Positions 18,295 to 30,057 are shown, counted from the first letter of the stretch. The stretch is 42,205 nt of DNA from Lysobacteraceae bacterium NML07-0707 (GCA_002798295.1 NWQT01000013.1:1-42205); one strand, 5' to 3'. Program-made: numbers and translations. Notes: generated by a model not told the origin, from the sequence alone.

Positions 18295-18845
18295 ACCGTA
18301 GCGCTGGCTTCCTTGCCCGCTGCCTGCGGCTTGCTTTCGGCAGGCTTGCTCTCTGCCTTGGCGCTTTTGCCATCCCAGCTGCCGCATTCGACATGGCCGC
18401 GCAGGCGGGCACCCGAAGCGATGGTCAGGTCTTCGGCCTTGATATCGCCCTGCATCACGCTGGAGGCCTGCAAGTCCACCCGGCGGGCGGATTCGATATT
18501 GCCTTCAAGGTCACCCGAAAGGGTGACTTTCTCCGCGCGCACGCTGCCATTGAGTCTGGCGCCCGGCTCAATGGTCAAATCGCCTTTGACATTGACATCG
18601 CCCTTGAATTTGCCGGCGATGCGCACATGGCCGCTGCCTTCAATCTTGCCTTCGATACTGAGGTCGGCGGCGATTACCGATTCCTTGCCGGGACGGCTGT
18701 TATTGGCCGCTACCGGAGTCGGTGTAGCTTCGCGTGCAGGCTGCGGTTGTGGCGCAACAAACGGGGTCGTGACGGCATCGCTTGGGAAGTCTGCGACGTC
18801 TTTGTCCTTCTTGGCGCTGTTACCGGGATCTCTCCAACTCACCAT
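18291..18845 (-). CDS. bactofilin (polymer-forming cytoskeletal protein)
   Basis: A 184-residue bactofilin. The central part (about residues 55-150) is a right-handed beta-helix built from repeats such as LSIEGKIEGSGHVRIAGKF, DVNVKGDLTIEPGARLNG and GDIKAEDLTIASGARLRGHVE. The N-terminal 50 residues are Pro/Ala-rich and the C-terminus is Lys/Ala/Glu-rich and disordered, as in the family. Bactofilins self-assemble without nucleotides into membrane-associated filaments that place cell-wall or polarity factors. The ATG at 18845 has GAGAGA upstream; an upstream ATG at 18899 is less conserved-looking. No M23 peptidase gene is next to it. Confidence 0.88.
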   Translation of the reverse strand: MVSWRDPGNSAKKDKDVADFPSDAVTTPFVAPQPQPAREATPTPVAANNSRPGKESVIAADLSIEGKIEGSGHVRIAGKFKGDVNVKGDLTIEPGARLNGSVRAEKVTLSGDLEGNIESARRVDLQASSVMQGDIKAEDLTIASGARLRGHVECGSWDGKSAKAESKPAESKPQAAGKEASATV

Positions 18846-18947
18846 GATGATTTCTCTCTCACTGCGAGCAGCCAGGCTGCGGGAAGGGCAAGTTATCACG
18901 CAGCCGCGGCCTTGCCCACTGTACGCGCCGGTTTGGTGGAAAGGGGC

Positions 18948-20555
18948 TTACATGCGGAATACGCCAAAGCGCGCCGGTTCAATCGGTGCATTGAGGCTGG
19001 CCGCCAGCGCCAGTCCCAGCACGCGGCGGGTATCGGCCGGGTCGATGATGCCGTCATCCCACAGCCTTGCGGTGGCGTAATAGGGATTGCCCTGGTCCTC
19101 GTATTGCTGGCGGATGGGCGCCTTGAAGGCGTCCTCCTCCTCCGCACTCCATTGCCCACCGCGTGATTCGATGCCGTCACGGCGCACGGTGGCGAGCACA
19201 CTGGCGGCCTGCTCGCCGCCCATCACGCTGATGCGCGCATTGGGCCACATCCACAAAAAGCGCCCGCCATAGGCGCGCCCGCACATGGCGTAATTGCCCG
19301 CGCCAAAGCTGCCGCCAATCACCACGGTGAATTTCGGCACGCTGGAGCAGGCCACGGCGGTCACCATCTTGGCGCCGTCACGGGCGATGCCGGCGTTTTC
19401 GTACTTTTTGCCGACCATGAAGCCGGTGATGTTCTGCAAGAACACCAGCGGGATGCCGCGCTGGTTGCACAGTTCGATGAAATGCGCGCCTTTCAATGCA
19501 CTTTCGGAAAACAGGATGCCGTTATTGGCAACGATGCCCACCGGGCAGCCGTGGATATGCGCAAAGCCGCAGACCAGGGTTTTGCCATAACGCGCCTTGA
19601 ACTCCTGAAACTCGCTGCCATCGACAATGCGGGCGATGACCTCGCGGATATCAAAGGGCTTGCGTGCATCCTGCGGCACGATGCCGTACAGCTCCTCGGC
19701 CGGATACAGCGGCTCGATGCTCGGCTTGAGGGCGAGTGGCCGTTGTGTGCTGCGGTTGAGGTTTGCCACCACATCGCGGGCGATGGCCAGCGCATGATGG
19801 TCGTCCTCGGCGAAATGGTCGGCCACCCCGGAAACGCGGGTATGCACATCGGCGCCGCCCAGTTCCTCGGCATCCACCACTTCGCCGGTGGCGGCCTTCA
19901 CCAGCGGCGGGCCGCCGAGAAAGATGGTGCCCTGTTCCTTGACGATGATGCTTTCATCGCACATCGCCGGGACATAGGCGCCACCTGCGGTACAACTGCC
20001 CATCACCACCGCGATTTGCGGGATGTTCTCCGCACTCATCCGCGCCTGGTTGTAGAAGATGCGGCCAAAATGCTCCTTGTCCGGGAATACCTCGTCCTGC
20101 AACGGCAGGAACGCGCCGCCCGAATCCACCAGATAGATGCAGGGCAGGCGGTTTTCACGGGCGATTTCCTGCGCGCGCAGGTGTTTTTTCACCGTCATCG
20201 GAAAGTAAGTCCCGCCCTTGACCGTGGCGTCGTTGGCGACAATCACGCATTCCTGCCCGCAGATGCGGCCAATGCCGGTCACCACCCCGGCTGCCGGTGC
20301 AGCATCGCCATACATGCCCTCGGCAGCCAGTGCATTGAGCTCCAGAAACGGGCTGCCAGGGTCGAGCAGAGCGTCGATGCGCTCACGCGCCAGCAACTTG
20401 CCGCGCGCAGTGTGCTTGGCGCGTGCAGCCTCGCCACCGCCCGCGGCCGCGCGCGCCAGCCGCTGATGCAGCTCGGCCGTCAGGCTGCGGTGATATTCGG
20501 CATTGGCAATGAAATCGGCAGAACGGGCATCCAGTTGCGAGGCGATTTGTGGCAT
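18948..20555 (-). CDS. liuB: 3-methylcrotonyl-CoA carboxylase, carboxyltransferase beta subunit
   Basis: A 535-residue carboxyltransferase. The acyl-CoA site includes [19 protein letters not shown] and [13 protein letters not shown], and the second half has [37 protein letters not shown]. These match MCC beta rather than propionyl-CoA carboxylase. It partners with LiuD. The ATG at 20555 (MPQIAS) is preceded by GTGAAAG. It is separated from liuC and liuD by the bactofilin pair, and no isovaleryl-CoA dehydrogenase (liuA) is in the window. Confidence 0.94.
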   Translation of the reverse strand: MPQIASQLDARSADFIANAEYHRSLTAELHQRLARAAAGGGEAARAKHTARGKLLARERIDALLDPGSPFLELNALAAEGMYGDAAPAAGVVTGIGRICGQECVIVANDATVKGGTYFPMTVKKHLRAQEIARENRLPCIYLVDSGGAFLPLQDEVFPDKEHFGRIFYNQARMSAENIPQIAVVMGSCTAGGAYVPAMCDESIIVKEQGTIFLGGPPLVKAATGEVVDAEELGGADVHTRVSGVADHFAEDDHHALAIARDVVANLNRSTQRPLALKPSIEPLYPAEELYGIVPQDARKPFDIREVIARIVDGSEFQEFKARYGKTLVCGFAHIHGCPVGIVANNGILFSESALKGAHFIELCNQRGIPLVFLQNITGFMVGKKYENAGIARDGAKMVTAVACSSVPKFTVVIGGSFGAGNYAMCGRAYGGRFLWMWPNARISVMGGEQAASVLATVRRDGIESRGGQWSAEEEDAFKAPIRQQYEDQGNPYYATARLWDDGIIDPADTRRVLGLALAASLNAPIEPARFGVFRM

Positions 20556-20700
20556 GGCTTTCACGAACGGGGAAAGCTGTAAGGATAACGTGCTCTTTAA
20601 GCTCAAGCACCACAAACAACTGTGTCAGTATCTTGCCCGTACCACGCACAACTTTGGCCAGAAGTTACAATGCCATCTAGGTTGATCAGCAAATTGACTA

Positions 20701-21120
20701 TCAGCACCACATATGTGGTGTCGTATCTTCGTCATGACGATGGCGGGGCAGGGTATCGGCCAGCATCAGCCAGGGCAGTTGGCGGCTTGTCCAGATGTGA
20801 TATTGCGGGCTGATCTGTTCGGGGTGGTCGAGGCTTGCCAGGGTGAAGTCGACAAGTCCCGGCTGCCGGCTGGTGCGAAAGGTCAGGGCGGTGCCGCAGT
20901 GCGGGCAGAACTCGCGGATGGCATGCACACTGGAAGCAAAGCGTGCAGGCTGACCACGGGTATAGGCAAACCGGTGTGCATCGATGCTGCCCCAGGCCAT
21001 CACGGGAGCGCCGCTGGCGCGTTGGCACAGGCGGCAATGGCAAAAGCCTGCATCCAGCCAGGGCGGCTGCAACTGATAGCGCAGTGCGCCACACAGGCAG
21101 CCGCCTTCAAGCCTTTGCAT
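20701..21120 (-). CDS. GFA-family zinc protein
   Basis: A 139-residue protein of the family named after S-(hydroxymethyl)glutathione synthase. All zinc ligands are visible: C8 and C10 (GCLCG), C27, C29 and C32 (FCHCRLC), and C72 and C75 (FCPHCG). Most members have unproven function, so formaldehyde chemistry is not certain. It starts 6 nt after trxB stops and is probably in one transcript with it. A perfect 16-bp palindrome covers its last codons. Confidence 0.88.
   Translation of the reverse strand: MQRLEGGCLCGALRYQLQPPWLDAGFCHCRLCQRASGAPVMAWGSIDAHRFAYTRGQPARFASSVHAIREFCPHCGTALTFRTSRQPGLVDFTLASLDHPEQISPQYHIWTSRQLPWLMLADTLPRHRHDEDTTPHMWC
20705..20720. promoter_or_regulatory. perfect 16-bp palindrome, possible operator
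   Basis: CACCACATATGTGGTG is its own reverse complement. It overlaps the last codons of the GFA gene and lies 150 bp before the liuB start on the same strand. It has no loop or T run, so it looks more like a dimeric-regulator site than a terminator. A role in liu control is only inferred; a chance codon effect is possible. Confidence 0.4.
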
Positions 21121-21126
21121 CGGCCT

Positions 21127-22113
<987 letters not shown>

Positions 22114-22172
22114 TTAGGGAATGAGGCGGCCAGTGTAGCGCCACTGCAGTGCAAATGTGGCCACAGGCAAGC

Positions 22173-22199
22173 CATTGCAAGCCCTGCTTGCTTGCAATG
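22173..22199. repeat. perfect 10-bp inverted repeat between trxB and ftsK
   Basis: CATTGCAAGC (22173-22182) and GCTTGCAATG (22190-22199) are exact reverse complements separated by 7 nt. The centre-to-centre spacing of 17 nt suits a dimeric regulator. It lies between the divergent starts of trxB and ftsK, about 65 bp before ftsK. It could also form an RNA hairpin in an ftsK leader; no T run follows. Confidence 0.55.
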
Positions 22200-22265
22200 C
22201 GCCAGAAAGTGATAAATCATTCTTAATCAATAAATTGCACAACTTTATTCAGGTAAAGCCCCACG

Positions 22266-24620
22266 GTGGAACAAGAAGCCCAAGAACCTCGCCGCCGCAA
22301 GGCACCCAGAACCGGCAAGGCGGACATGCCCATTACCGGCAAGCAGAAAATGCTGCGCGACTTGCTGATGATTGCCATCGCGCCCTTGCTGCTTTATCTG
22401 CTGGCCACCTTGCTGACCTATTCACCGGATGACCCGGGCTTTTCCCGCTCCGGTAGCGTCACCGGAACACTGAACAATGTCGGCGGTCATGCCGGCGCCT
22501 GGCTTGCCGATGCGCTCATCAGTCTGTGTGGTTATGCCGCTTTCCTGCTGCCGCCGCTGCTTGGCGTGGTGGCCTGGATTGCGCTGTTCAAGATGGATGC
22601 GGACGGTGATGGCGATGCCGATCTGGCACCGGCATTGCGCTTGGTGGGCATTTTCAGCTTTTTTATTGCCACCGTTGGCCTTCTGCAATTGCGTATCGGC
22701 GCCGTTGAGCATTTTTCCGGTGGTGCTGGCGGCTTTCTGGGGCTTTTGGTCGGCAATTCATTGCACACATTGTTTGGCCCCTTGGGCAGCAACTTGCTGC
22801 TGGTGACTTTATGGATGATTGCCATCACCCTGGCAACCGGGCTGTCCTGGTTTACGGTGATGGACTGGATTGGCGCGCAAGTGCTGAAGCTGCCCGAGCG
22901 CCTGCGCCGTGGTCAGCAGCAGGCCAGCCAGTGGCAGGAAGCCCGCAGCCTGAAAGAAGAGCGCAGCGAGGCGAGGCGCGAGGATAGCCAGCGCCGTGCC
23001 CGTCGTGAGCCGGTACATATCGAGCCTGCCCCAGCGCCAGTGGTGGAAAAAAGCGAGCGCGCCAAGCGCGATCAGCAAATCCCGCTGTTTACCGGCGGTG
23101 CGCCGGGCGAGTTGCCGCCACTGGCCTTGCTGGATGACCCCAAGCCACAGCCCAAGGGCTATGACGAGAAAACCCTGGAAGCGTTGAGCCGGCAGATCGA
23201 ATTCAAGCTCAAGGATTTCCGTATCGACACCCAGGTGGTGGGCGCATATCCGGGGCCGGTGATTACCCGCTTTGAAATCGAACCCGCGCCTGGGGTCAAG
23301 GTCAGCCAGATTTCCTCGCTGGACAAGGACATCGCCCGCGGCCTCAGCGTCAAATCGGTGCGCGTGGTGGACGTGATTCCCGGCAAGTCGGTCATCGGCC
23401 TTGAAATCCCCAATACCAGCCGCGAGATAATTTATCTCTCCGAGCTTTTGCGCTCGCGTGAATACGACAAATCCGCAAGCCCGCTGACCTTGGCGCTGGG
23501 CAAGGACATTGCCGGGCGTCCGACGGTGGCGGATCTTGCGCGCATGCCGCATTTGCTGGTGGCCGGCACCACCGGCTCGGGCAAGTCGGTGGCGGTCAAT
23601 GCCATGGTGCTGTCGCTGCTGTTCAAGGCCAGCCCGAAAGAAGTGCGCATGCTGATGATTGACCCGAAGATGCTGGAGCTTTCGGTGTATCAGGGCATCC
23701 CGCATCTGCTGGCGCCGGTGGTGACCGACATGAAGGAAGCCGCCAACGGCCTGCGCTGGTGCGTGGCGGAAATGGAGCGCCGCTACAAGTTGATGAGTGC
23801 GGTCGGCGTGCGCAATCTGGCCGGCTTCAACAAAAAGGTCAAAGACGCGGCCGATGCCGGGCAGCCGATTCTCGACCCGCTATTCCGTCCCAGCGGTGCG
23901 CCCGATGAAGCGCCGCAGCCGCTGGAGCCGCTGCCCTATATCGTGGTGTTCATCGACGAATTTGCCGACATGATGATGATTGTCGGCAAGAAGGTGGAAG
24001 AATTGATTGCCCGTCTGGCGCAGAAGGCGCGCGCCGCCGGGATGCACCTGATTCTGGCCACCCAGCGCCCCTCGGTAGATGTCATCACCGGGCTTATCAA
24101 GGCCAATATCCCCACCCGTATTGCTTTCCAGGTGTCCAGCAAAATCGACAGCCGCACCATTTTGGACCAGTCCGGTGCGGAAACCCTGTTGGGGCATGGC
24201 GACATGCTGTACATGCCGCCTGGCACTTCGATGCCCGAGCGCGTACACGGCGCCTTCGTCAGCGATGATGAAGTGCATCGCGTGGTCGAGCATCTCAAGG
24301 CCGGGGCAGGGGAGCCGGACTATATCGAAGGTGTGCTGGAAGAAGTGCAGACCCTGCACGATGGCAGCACGGTGGGCGCGACCGGCCTGCCGGAGTCGCC
24401 GCAGTCGGCCGGGGACGAGTCCGACCCGCTGTTTGACGAGGCAGTGAAGCTGGTGACCGAAACCCGGCGCGCGTCCATCTCCTTTGTGCAGCAGCGCCTG
24501 CGGATTGGCTATAACCGCTCTGCACGGCTGGTGGAGGCGATGGAAGCGGCAGGCGTGGTTTCCGCCCCGGAGCACAATGGCAACCGCACGGTGCTGGCAC
24601 CGCCGCCGCCCCGGGATTGA
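22266..24620 (+). CDS. ftsK: DNA translocase FtsK
   Basis: A 784-residue division-linked DNA pump. The N-terminus has four or so membrane segments between about residues 35 and 195, then a short charged linker. The motor begins near residue 300 with Walker [10 protein letters not shown] (K440) and Walker [13 protein letters not shown]. The C-terminal gamma domain (about 715-775, [35 protein letters not shown]) recognises KOPS sites and activates XerCD. The linker is much shorter than E. coli FtsK, as is common outside enterics. The start is GTG at 22266; ATG at 22326 with AAGG upstream is a fair alternative that removes 20 residues. Confidence 0.95.
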   Translation: MEQEAQEPRRRKAPRTGKADMPITGKQKMLRDLLMIAIAPLLLYLLATLLTYSPDDPGFSRSGSVTGTLNNVGGHAGAWLADALISLCGYAAFLLPPLLGVVAWIALFKMDADGDGDADLAPALRLVGIFSFFIATVGLLQLRIGAVEHFSGGAGGFLGLLVGNSLHTLFGPLGSNLLLVTLWMIAITLATGLSWFTVMDWIGAQVLKLPERLRRGQQQASQWQEARSLKEERSEARREDSQRRARREPVHIEPAPAPVVEKSERAKRDQQIPLFTGGAPGELPPLALLDDPKPQPKGYDEKTLEALSRQIEFKLKDFRIDTQVVGAYPGPVITRFEIEPAPGVKVSQISSLDKDIARGLSVKSVRVVDVIPGKSVIGLEIPNTSREIIYLSELLRSREYDKSASPLTLALGKDIAGRPTVADLARMPHLLVAGTTGSGKSVAVNAMVLSLLFKASPKEVRMLMIDPKMLELSVYQGIPHLLAPVVTDMKEAANGLRWCVAEMERRYKLMSAVGVRNLAGFNKKVKDAADAGQPILDPLFRPSGAPDEAPQPLEPLPYIVVFIDEFADMMMIVGKKVEELIARLAQKARAAGMHLILATQRPSVDVITGLIKANIPTRIAFQVSSKIDSRTILDQSGAETLLGHGDMLYMPPGTSMPERVHGAFVSDDEVHRVVEHLKAGAGEPDYIEGVLEEVQTLHDGSTVGATGLPESPQSAGDESDPLFDEAVKLVTETRRASISFVQQRLRIGYNRSARLVEAMEAAGVVSAPEHNGNRTVLAPPPPRD

Positions 24621-24690
24621 GCGCCGCGCTCTCAACCCCCCATTCATCCTGTCTGTCGCAGACTGATGCCCCCTGCAACGGAGCACCGCC

Positions 24691-25311
24691 ATGAAAAAGC
24701 GTTTTTCCATCTTCGCCATCGCCCTCATATGCGCCAGCGGCTCGGCACTGGCCGGGGCGCGGGATGCGCTCAATACCTTCAGTCACGGCCTGCGCACCCT
24801 GGATGGCGGCTTTGTGCAGGAGGTGTATGACAACAAGGGCGGGCTGAAAGAGTCCTCGGCGGGCAAGGTGTCGATGTCTGCGCCCAACCTGTTCCGCTGG
24901 CAGTATGTGCGTCCCTATCAGCAGCTGATTGTGGCTGATGGTCAAACTGTCTGGATTTACGAGCCGGACTTGCAGCAAGTCAGCCGCCGCCCGCAGGGTG
25001 TGGAAGAAGCCTCCAGCCCACTGACGGCGCTGATTGACCCGGCCAGGCTCGACCGCGATTTTGTCGTCATGGAAGAGCCCGATGCCGGAGACATGCAGTG
25101 GCTGGCGCTGACGCCCAAGCAGCGGGCGGATTCGAGTTTTGAAAAAGCCCGGCTGGGCTTCAACCAGCGTGGCCTGGCGCAAGTGGAAATCACCGATGCC
25201 CTGGGACAGCGCACGGTAATGCGCTTTGGTACCTGGAAACGTAATGGCCGGCTTCCGGCTGGCAGCTTCCGCTTCACACCCCCCAAAGGGGTGGATGTCA
25301 TTGGCCAATAA
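24691..25311 (+). CDS. lolA: outer-membrane lipoprotein carrier protein LolA
   Basis: A 206-residue periplasmic chaperone. Residues 1-21 are a signal peptide ending ALA. The mature part shows the LolA pattern: LRTLDGGFVQ, SAGKVSMSAPNLFRWQY, and QLIVADGQTVWIYEPDLQQV. It receives lipoproteins from LolCDE and hands them to LolB. The gene sits between ftsK and rarA, the usual gammaproteobacterial order. rarA begins 9 nt later. Confidence 0.95.
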   Translation: MKKRFSIFAIALICASGSALAGARDALNTFSHGLRTLDGGFVQEVYDNKGGLKESSAGKVSMSAPNLFRWQYVRPYQQLIVADGQTVWIYEPDLQQVSRRPQGVEEASSPLTALIDPARLDRDFVVMEEPDAGDMQWLALTPKQRADSSFEKARLGFNQRGLAQVEITDALGQRTVMRFGTWKRNGRLPAGSFRFTPPKGVDVIGQ

Positions 25312-25320
25312 GCGCTTGGC

Positions 25321-26664
25321 ATGAAGCATCTCCCGCCGCAGGCTGATTTGCTCGCCGGTAGCGACCATCGCCTCTCGCCGCTGGCCGAGCGCATGCGCCC
25401 GCGCACGCTGGATGAGATGGTCGGCCAGCCGCGCCTTTTGGCGCCCGGCAGCGCACTGCGCCGCGCGGTGGAAAGCGCTCATCTGCATTCAATGATTCTC
25501 TGGGGGCCACCCGGTTGCGGCAAAACCACGCTGGCACTGCTGCTGGCGCAGTATGCCCGGGCCGAATTCGTGGCGATTTCTGCAGTGATGTCCGGCTTGC
25601 CGGAAGTGCGCAAGGTGCTGGGTGAGGCCGAGCGCCGCTTTCAGGCCGGGCAGCGCACCGTGCTGTTCGTGGATGAAGTGCACCGCTTCAACAAAGTGCA
25701 GCAGGATGCTTTTCTGCCGCATATCGAGCAGGGCAGTGTGCTGTTTGTCGGCGCCACCACCGAGAACCCTTCATTCGAACTTAATTCCGCCTTGCTTTCA
25801 CGCTGCCGTGTGCATGTGCTGGAGGCCGTTTCCCCGGCAGATATCGAACACGCCCTGCGCCGTGCCCTGCAAGATGGCGAGCGCGGCTTGGGCGGGCAGG
25901 GCGTGGCGATTGCCGATGAGCATTTGCACGCCATTGCCATTGCCGCCGATGGCGATGTGCGTCGCGCCCTGACCTTGCTCGAAATCGCCGCCGAGCTCGC
26001 CAGCGAAGGCGTCGTTGCAGACGCGTTAATCGAACAGGTGCTGGCCGATCGCAGCCGCCGCTTCGACAAGGGCGGCGATGCCTTTTACGACCAGATCAGC
26101 GCCCTGCACAAATCAGTGCGCAGCTCCAATCCCGATGCTGCACTGTACTGGTTCGCGCGCATGATTGATGGCGGCTGTGACCCGGTTTATCTCGCCCGGC
26201 GACTGACCCGCATGGCGGTGGAAGACATCGGCCTTGCCGACCCGCGGGCACTGGCGATGGCCACCGAAGCCTGGGATGCCTACGACCGCCTTGGCAGCCC
26301 CGAGGGTGAACTGGCACTGGCGCAGGTGGTGATTTATCTGGCGAGCTGCGCCAAATCCAATGCCGCCTATATGGCCTGGAAAGCAGCGCTGCGCGATGTG
26401 CGCGAATACGGCAGCCAGGAAGTGCCGCTGCATATCCGCAATGCCCCGACCCGGCTGATGAAGGAACTGGGGTATGGCAAGGATTACCAGTACGACCACG
26501 ATGTTGATGGCGGCGTGGCGCTTGAGCAAACCGGCTTCCCCGATGCCATGGGCGAGCGCGTGTATTACCAGCCGGTACCGCGCGGCCTGGAAATCAAGCT
26601 CAAGGAAAAACTCGACGCATTGCGCAGCGCCCGCGAAGCGGCACGCACAAACCAATCCCGTTAA
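25321..26664 (+). CDS. rarA: replication-associated recombination protein RarA
   Basis: A 447-residue clamp-loader-like AAA+ ATPase. Walker A GPPGCGKT is at 62-69, Walker B reads LFVDEVHRFNK, sensor 1 is GATTENPSFELNSALLSR, and the C-terminal oligomerisation region carries EDIGLADPRAL and PLHIRNAPTRLMKELGYG. RarA acts at stalled forks. It is in one run with ftsK and lolA. Confidence 0.96.
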   Translation: MKHLPPQADLLAGSDHRLSPLAERMRPRTLDEMVGQPRLLAPGSALRRAVESAHLHSMILWGPPGCGKTTLALLLAQYARAEFVAISAVMSGLPEVRKVLGEAERRFQAGQRTVLFVDEVHRFNKVQQDAFLPHIEQGSVLFVGATTENPSFELNSALLSRCRVHVLEAVSPADIEHALRRALQDGERGLGGQGVAIADEHLHAIAIAADGDVRRALTLLEIAAELASEGVVADALIEQVLADRSRRFDKGGDAFYDQISALHKSVRSSNPDAALYWFARMIDGGCDPVYLARRLTRMAVEDIGLADPRALAMATEAWDAYDRLGSPEGELALAQVVIYLASCAKSNAAYMAWKAALRDVREYGSQEVPLHIRNAPTRLMKELGYGKDYQYDHDVDGGVALEQTGFPDAMGERVYYQPVPRGLEIKLKEKLDALRSAREAARTNQSR

Positions 26665-26733
26665 AAAACGCGCCGCACTTGGCAAGGGCAAGGCGCAGGG
26701 CGACAATATCCGCCTGTTTTTTAGCGCCTTATT

Positions 26734-27633
26734 ATGTTCAGCGACCATCTTGACCGGCTGGAAGCCGAAAGCCTGCATATCCTGCGCGAAGTCGCTGCCG
26801 AATTCCGCAACCCGGTGCTGTTGTATTCCATCGGCAAGGACAGCTCGGTACTGCTGCATCTTTTGCAAAAAGCATTTTTTCCAGCGCGCCCGCCCATTCC
26901 GCTGCTGCATGTGGATACCGGCTGGAAGTTTGCCGAAATGATTGCCTTCCGCGATCGCCGGGCGCAAGAAACCGGCTTGCAATTGCATGTGCATATCAAT
27001 CCTGACGGGCTTGCCCGTGGCATCGGCCCGGTCACGCATGGCGCTTCGCTGCATACGGAGGTGATGAAAACCGACGCATTGAAGCAGGCGCTGGACAAAT
27101 TGCAGGTGGATGCCGCCATCGGCGGCGCACGCCGTGATGAGGAAAAGTCCCGCGCCAAGGAGCGTATCTTCAGCTTCCGCGATGCCCGCCACCGCTGGGA
27201 TCCGCGACGCCAGCGCCCGGAGCTTTGGAATATCTACAACACCCGTATCCATAGTGGCGAATCGGTACGGGTATTTCCGCTTTCCAACTGGACCGAGCTG
27301 GATATCTGGGAATACATACGCCGCGAAAACATCCCGGTACCCTCGCTGTATTTTGCCGAGCTGCGTCCGGTGGTGGAGCGCGAAGGCGCACTGATTTTGG
27401 TGGATGACGAGCGCCTGCCGCTAGCTGAGGGCGAGATGCCGCAAATGCGTCAAGTGCGCTTTCGCACCCTGGGCTGCTATCCCTTGACCGGCGCTATCGA
27501 ATCCCAGGCGCGAACGCTCGATGACATTATTGCGGAAATGCGCGCCTCCACCCGTTCCGAGCGTCAGGGCAGGGTGATTGATCATGACCCTTCGGCCTCC
27601 ATGGAAAAGAAAAAACGCGAAGGATATTTCTGA
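26734..27633 (+). CDS. cysD: sulfate adenylyltransferase subunit 2 (CysD)
   Basis: A 299-residue ATP sulfurylase small subunit. The PP-loop is [12 protein letters not shown] near residue 33, and [21 protein letters not shown] and [15 protein letters not shown] are family blocks. With the GTPase part of CysNC it makes adenosine phosphosulfate from ATP and sulfate. The stop overlaps the cysNC start (TGATG, 1 nt), so the subunits are coupled. Confidence 0.96.
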   Translation: MFSDHLDRLEAESLHILREVAAEFRNPVLLYSIGKDSSVLLHLLQKAFFPARPPIPLLHVDTGWKFAEMIAFRDRRAQETGLQLHVHINPDGLARGIGPVTHGASLHTEVMKTDALKQALDKLQVDAAIGGARRDEEKSRAKERIFSFRDARHRWDPRRQRPELWNIYNTRIHSGESVRVFPLSNWTELDIWEYIRRENIPVPSLYFAELRPVVEREGALILVDDERLPLAEGEMPQMRQVRFRTLGCYPLTGAIESQARTLDDIIAEMRASTRSERQGRVIDHDPSASMEKKKREGYF

Positions 27634-29471
27634 TGACCGCGCAAACCGATTTGCTGCGCTTCATTACCTGCGGCAGCGTAGATGATGGCAAAAGCACCTT
27701 GATTGGCCGTTTGCTGCACGACAGCCGCCAGCTTTTGGACGACCAATTAGCCGCACTTGCGGCCGACAGCCGTAAACAAGGCACGCAAGGGAACGATATC
27801 GATTTTGCATTACTGGTCGATGGCCTGGACGCCGAACGCGAGCAGGGCATTACCATCGATGTGGCTTATCGCTATTTTTCAAGTACGGCACGGCGCTTCA
27901 TCGTGGCTGACTGTCCCGGTCATGTGCAATATACCCGCAATATGGCAACCGGCGCCTCCACCGCTGACCTTGCCGTGGTGCTGGTCGATGCCCGCAAGGG
28001 ACTGCTGACCCAAACCCGTCGGCATAGCTGGATCGTGCGCCTGTTCGGTATCCGGCAAATCGTGCTGGCCGTGAACAAGATGGACTTGCTGGGCTTTGAT
28101 GAAGACGTATTTCGCCAGATAGAGCGTGAGTATCGTGCACTTGCCCAAAAACTTGGCATCGACACCGTGCACGCCATCCCGCTTTCGGCTTTGCAGGGTG
28201 ATAACCTGATCGCGCCATCGGCCAATACGCCGTGGTATCAAGGCCCCAGCCTGCTGCAAGTACTGGATGCTGCGCCAAGCCGGGTGGAAGAGGGCGCCGA
28301 TACCGGTTTTCGCATGCCAGTGCAATGGGTCAACCGCCCGGATCAGAATTTTCGCGGTTATGCCGGTACCCTGGCATCGGGTATTGCCAAGCCTGGAGAT
28401 GAAATCGTGGTTCTGCCTTCCGGGAAGCGCTCGCGCCTTGCCCGGATTGTGAGCGCTGATGGCGATTTGCCAAGCGCCAGGCAGGGGCAGGCTGTCACCC
28501 TGACGCTTGACGATGAAATCGACATCGGCCGGGGGGACTTGATTGCGGCAGCAGATAATCGTTGCGAAACTTCCGACCAATTTGCCGCGCACCTGCTGTG
28601 GATGGACGAGGCGCCTCTGCTGCCGGGACGCCCGTATTGGCTGAAAATCGGCAGCAAAACTGTCAGCGCCAGTATTACCGAAATCAAGCATCGCATTGAT
28701 GTGGATAATCAGGCCGAGCTCGCTACCCGGGAGCTGGCAATCAATGAGGTCGCTGTCTGCAATATTGCCCTGGCAGAACCGATTGCTTTCACGCCCTACG
28801 ATGAAAATCGCACGCTTGGCGGCTTTATCCTGATTGACCGGCAAACCCATGCCACTGTGGCCGCAGGCACCATCGACTTCGCCCTGCGCCGCGCAGCCAA
28901 TGTGCATTGGCATGCCGCCAGCACCAGCCAACAAATGCGTGCAGCCAGCCTTGGGCAAACCCCGCGCTGCATCTGGTTTACCGGCCTGTCCGGCTCGGGT
29001 AAATCGACCCTGGCCAATCTCCTGGAACAGCGTCTGCAGGCGCTGGGCAAGCACGCCTATATTCTGGATGGCGACAATATCCGCCACGGACTGAACCGCG
29101 ATCTTGGCTTTACCGATGCCGACCGGGTGGAAAACATCCGCCGCGTAGCCGAAGTAGCCAAACTCATGACCGATGCAGGCCTGATTGTGCTGGTGAGCTT
29201 CATCTCGCCATTCCGTGCCGAGCGGCGTATGGCGCGCGAACTGTTTGCCCCTGGCGAATTCATCGAAATATTCGTCGATACACCACTGGCCGTAGCCGAA
29301 GCACGCGATCCCAAGGGTCTGTATACCAAAGCCCGTGCCGGAAAAATCCCGAACTTCACCGGCATCGATTCGCCCTATGAGCCTCCCGAAGCCCCGGAAT
29401 TGCATCTGCATACCGGCAAGAATTCCCCAGAAGAACTGGTGGAACTGATTTTGCAAAGATTTGAGCTTTAA
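27633..29471 (+). CDS. cysNC: bifunctional sulfate adenylyltransferase subunit 1/adenylylsulfate kinase (CysNC)
   Basis: A 612-residue fusion. Residues 1 to about 435 are the CysN GTPase with GSVDDGKST (14-22), [12 protein letters not shown] and NKMD. Residues 445-612 are the CysC APS kinase with GLSGSGKST (K457), [10 protein letters not shown] and [10 protein letters not shown]. The protein therefore activates sulfate to PAPS with CysD. The fused form is common in Xanthomonadaceae. No reductase genes (cysH, cysIJ) are nearby, and an IS graveyard begins right after the stop codon. Confidence 0.95.
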   Translation: MTAQTDLLRFITCGSVDDGKSTLIGRLLHDSRQLLDDQLAALAADSRKQGTQGNDIDFALLVDGLDAEREQGITIDVAYRYFSSTARRFIVADCPGHVQYTRNMATGASTADLAVVLVDARKGLLTQTRRHSWIVRLFGIRQIVLAVNKMDLLGFDEDVFRQIEREYRALAQKLGIDTVHAIPLSALQGDNLIAPSANTPWYQGPSLLQVLDAAPSRVEEGADTGFRMPVQWVNRPDQNFRGYAGTLASGIAKPGDEIVVLPSGKRSRLARIVSADGDLPSARQGQAVTLTLDDEIDIGRGDLIAAADNRCETSDQFAAHLLWMDEAPLLPGRPYWLKIGSKTVSASITEIKHRIDVDNQAELATRELAINEVAVCNIALAEPIAFTPYDENRTLGGFILIDRQTHATVAAGTIDFALRRAANVHWHAASTSQQMRAASLGQTPRCIWFTGLSGSGKSTLANLLEQRLQALGKHAYILDGDNIRHGLNRDLGFTDADRVENIRRVAEVAKLMTDAGLIVLVSFISPFRAERRMARELFAPGEFIEIFVDTPLAVAEARDPKGLYTKARAGKIPNFTGIDSPYEPPEAPELHLHTGKNSPEELVELILQRFEL

Positions 29472-29514
29472 CGGAGCAGCCAGCCGTAAAATAGGGCTAG
29501 ATGTCGTTTCTCAA

Positions 29515-29904
29515 CACGTTGACGACCTCAACCGCGAGGCCATCCATATTGAGGTGATACCTTAATCTCCTTTGCTCGCCTGATCCGGATCTTCGAGCAG
29601 CTCAAGCATCGCCACGGCCTGCCGCCGTTGTTGCGTACCCAACAACGGCGCGGAGTTTACCTTCCTAGCCTGAACGCAGCGACATGGCATCCGGTATCTG
29701 TGCATTCTCCTGGGAATGCCGATGCAGAACGGCTATATCAAAAGCTTCAATGGCAAATTCCGCGATGAGTGTCTCAATGCGCAATGGTTCACTTCGTTAC
29801 AGCAAACCAGGTAAATCCTTGCTCTATGGCGATGTGACTGCAACGAAGTGCGTCCGCACAGTCGTTGTGGGCGCATTCCGCCTGCACGTTTTGCAGTTCA
29901 ATAA
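29515..29904 (+). pseudogene. IS3-family transposase remnant, multiply broken
   Basis: Pieces of an IS3 OrfB occur in different frames: VDDLNREAIHIEV (from 29518), then RLIRIFEQLKHRHGLPPLLR, then PMQNGYIKSFNGKFRDECLN (about 29717-29780), and WRCDCNEVRPHS ending at a TAA at 29902-29904. The segment order matches the DDE domain, but stops and frameshifts separate them and the catalytic DNG is lost. This is a decayed element. No gene is seen in the rest of 29472-30057. Confidence 0.75.
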
Positions 29905-30004
29905 AAAACCGCAACACACCCCAAAGATGCAGTAACCTTCAACACCGGACTTTGCTAGGTTCAAGTGGTACGGCTAAAGGAGGCAGGTCAGAACGATTAT
30001 AGTG

Positions 30005-30053
30005 TCTGTTTTTCCTTGTCATTACAGTGAAGCAGCCTAACTTCCTAAGACCC
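30005..30053. mobile_element. right-end remnant of the IS1595-family element
   Basis: The sequence repeats the right end of the element at 446-1191: CTGTTTTTCCTTGTCATTACAG (first codons of the transposase, reversed) and then, after a deletion of about 16 nt, the terminal repeat with 16 of 17 bases at 30037-30053. The remainder of the IS is absent. The remnant ends 4 bp before the stop codon of the Sel1-repeat gene. Confidence 0.75.
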
Positions 30054-30057
30054 CTGC

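Noticed and set aside
27879-29456. 525-codon open frame antisense to cysNC
   Set aside because: It mirrors codon bias of cysNC, shows no motif and lacks a ribosome site.
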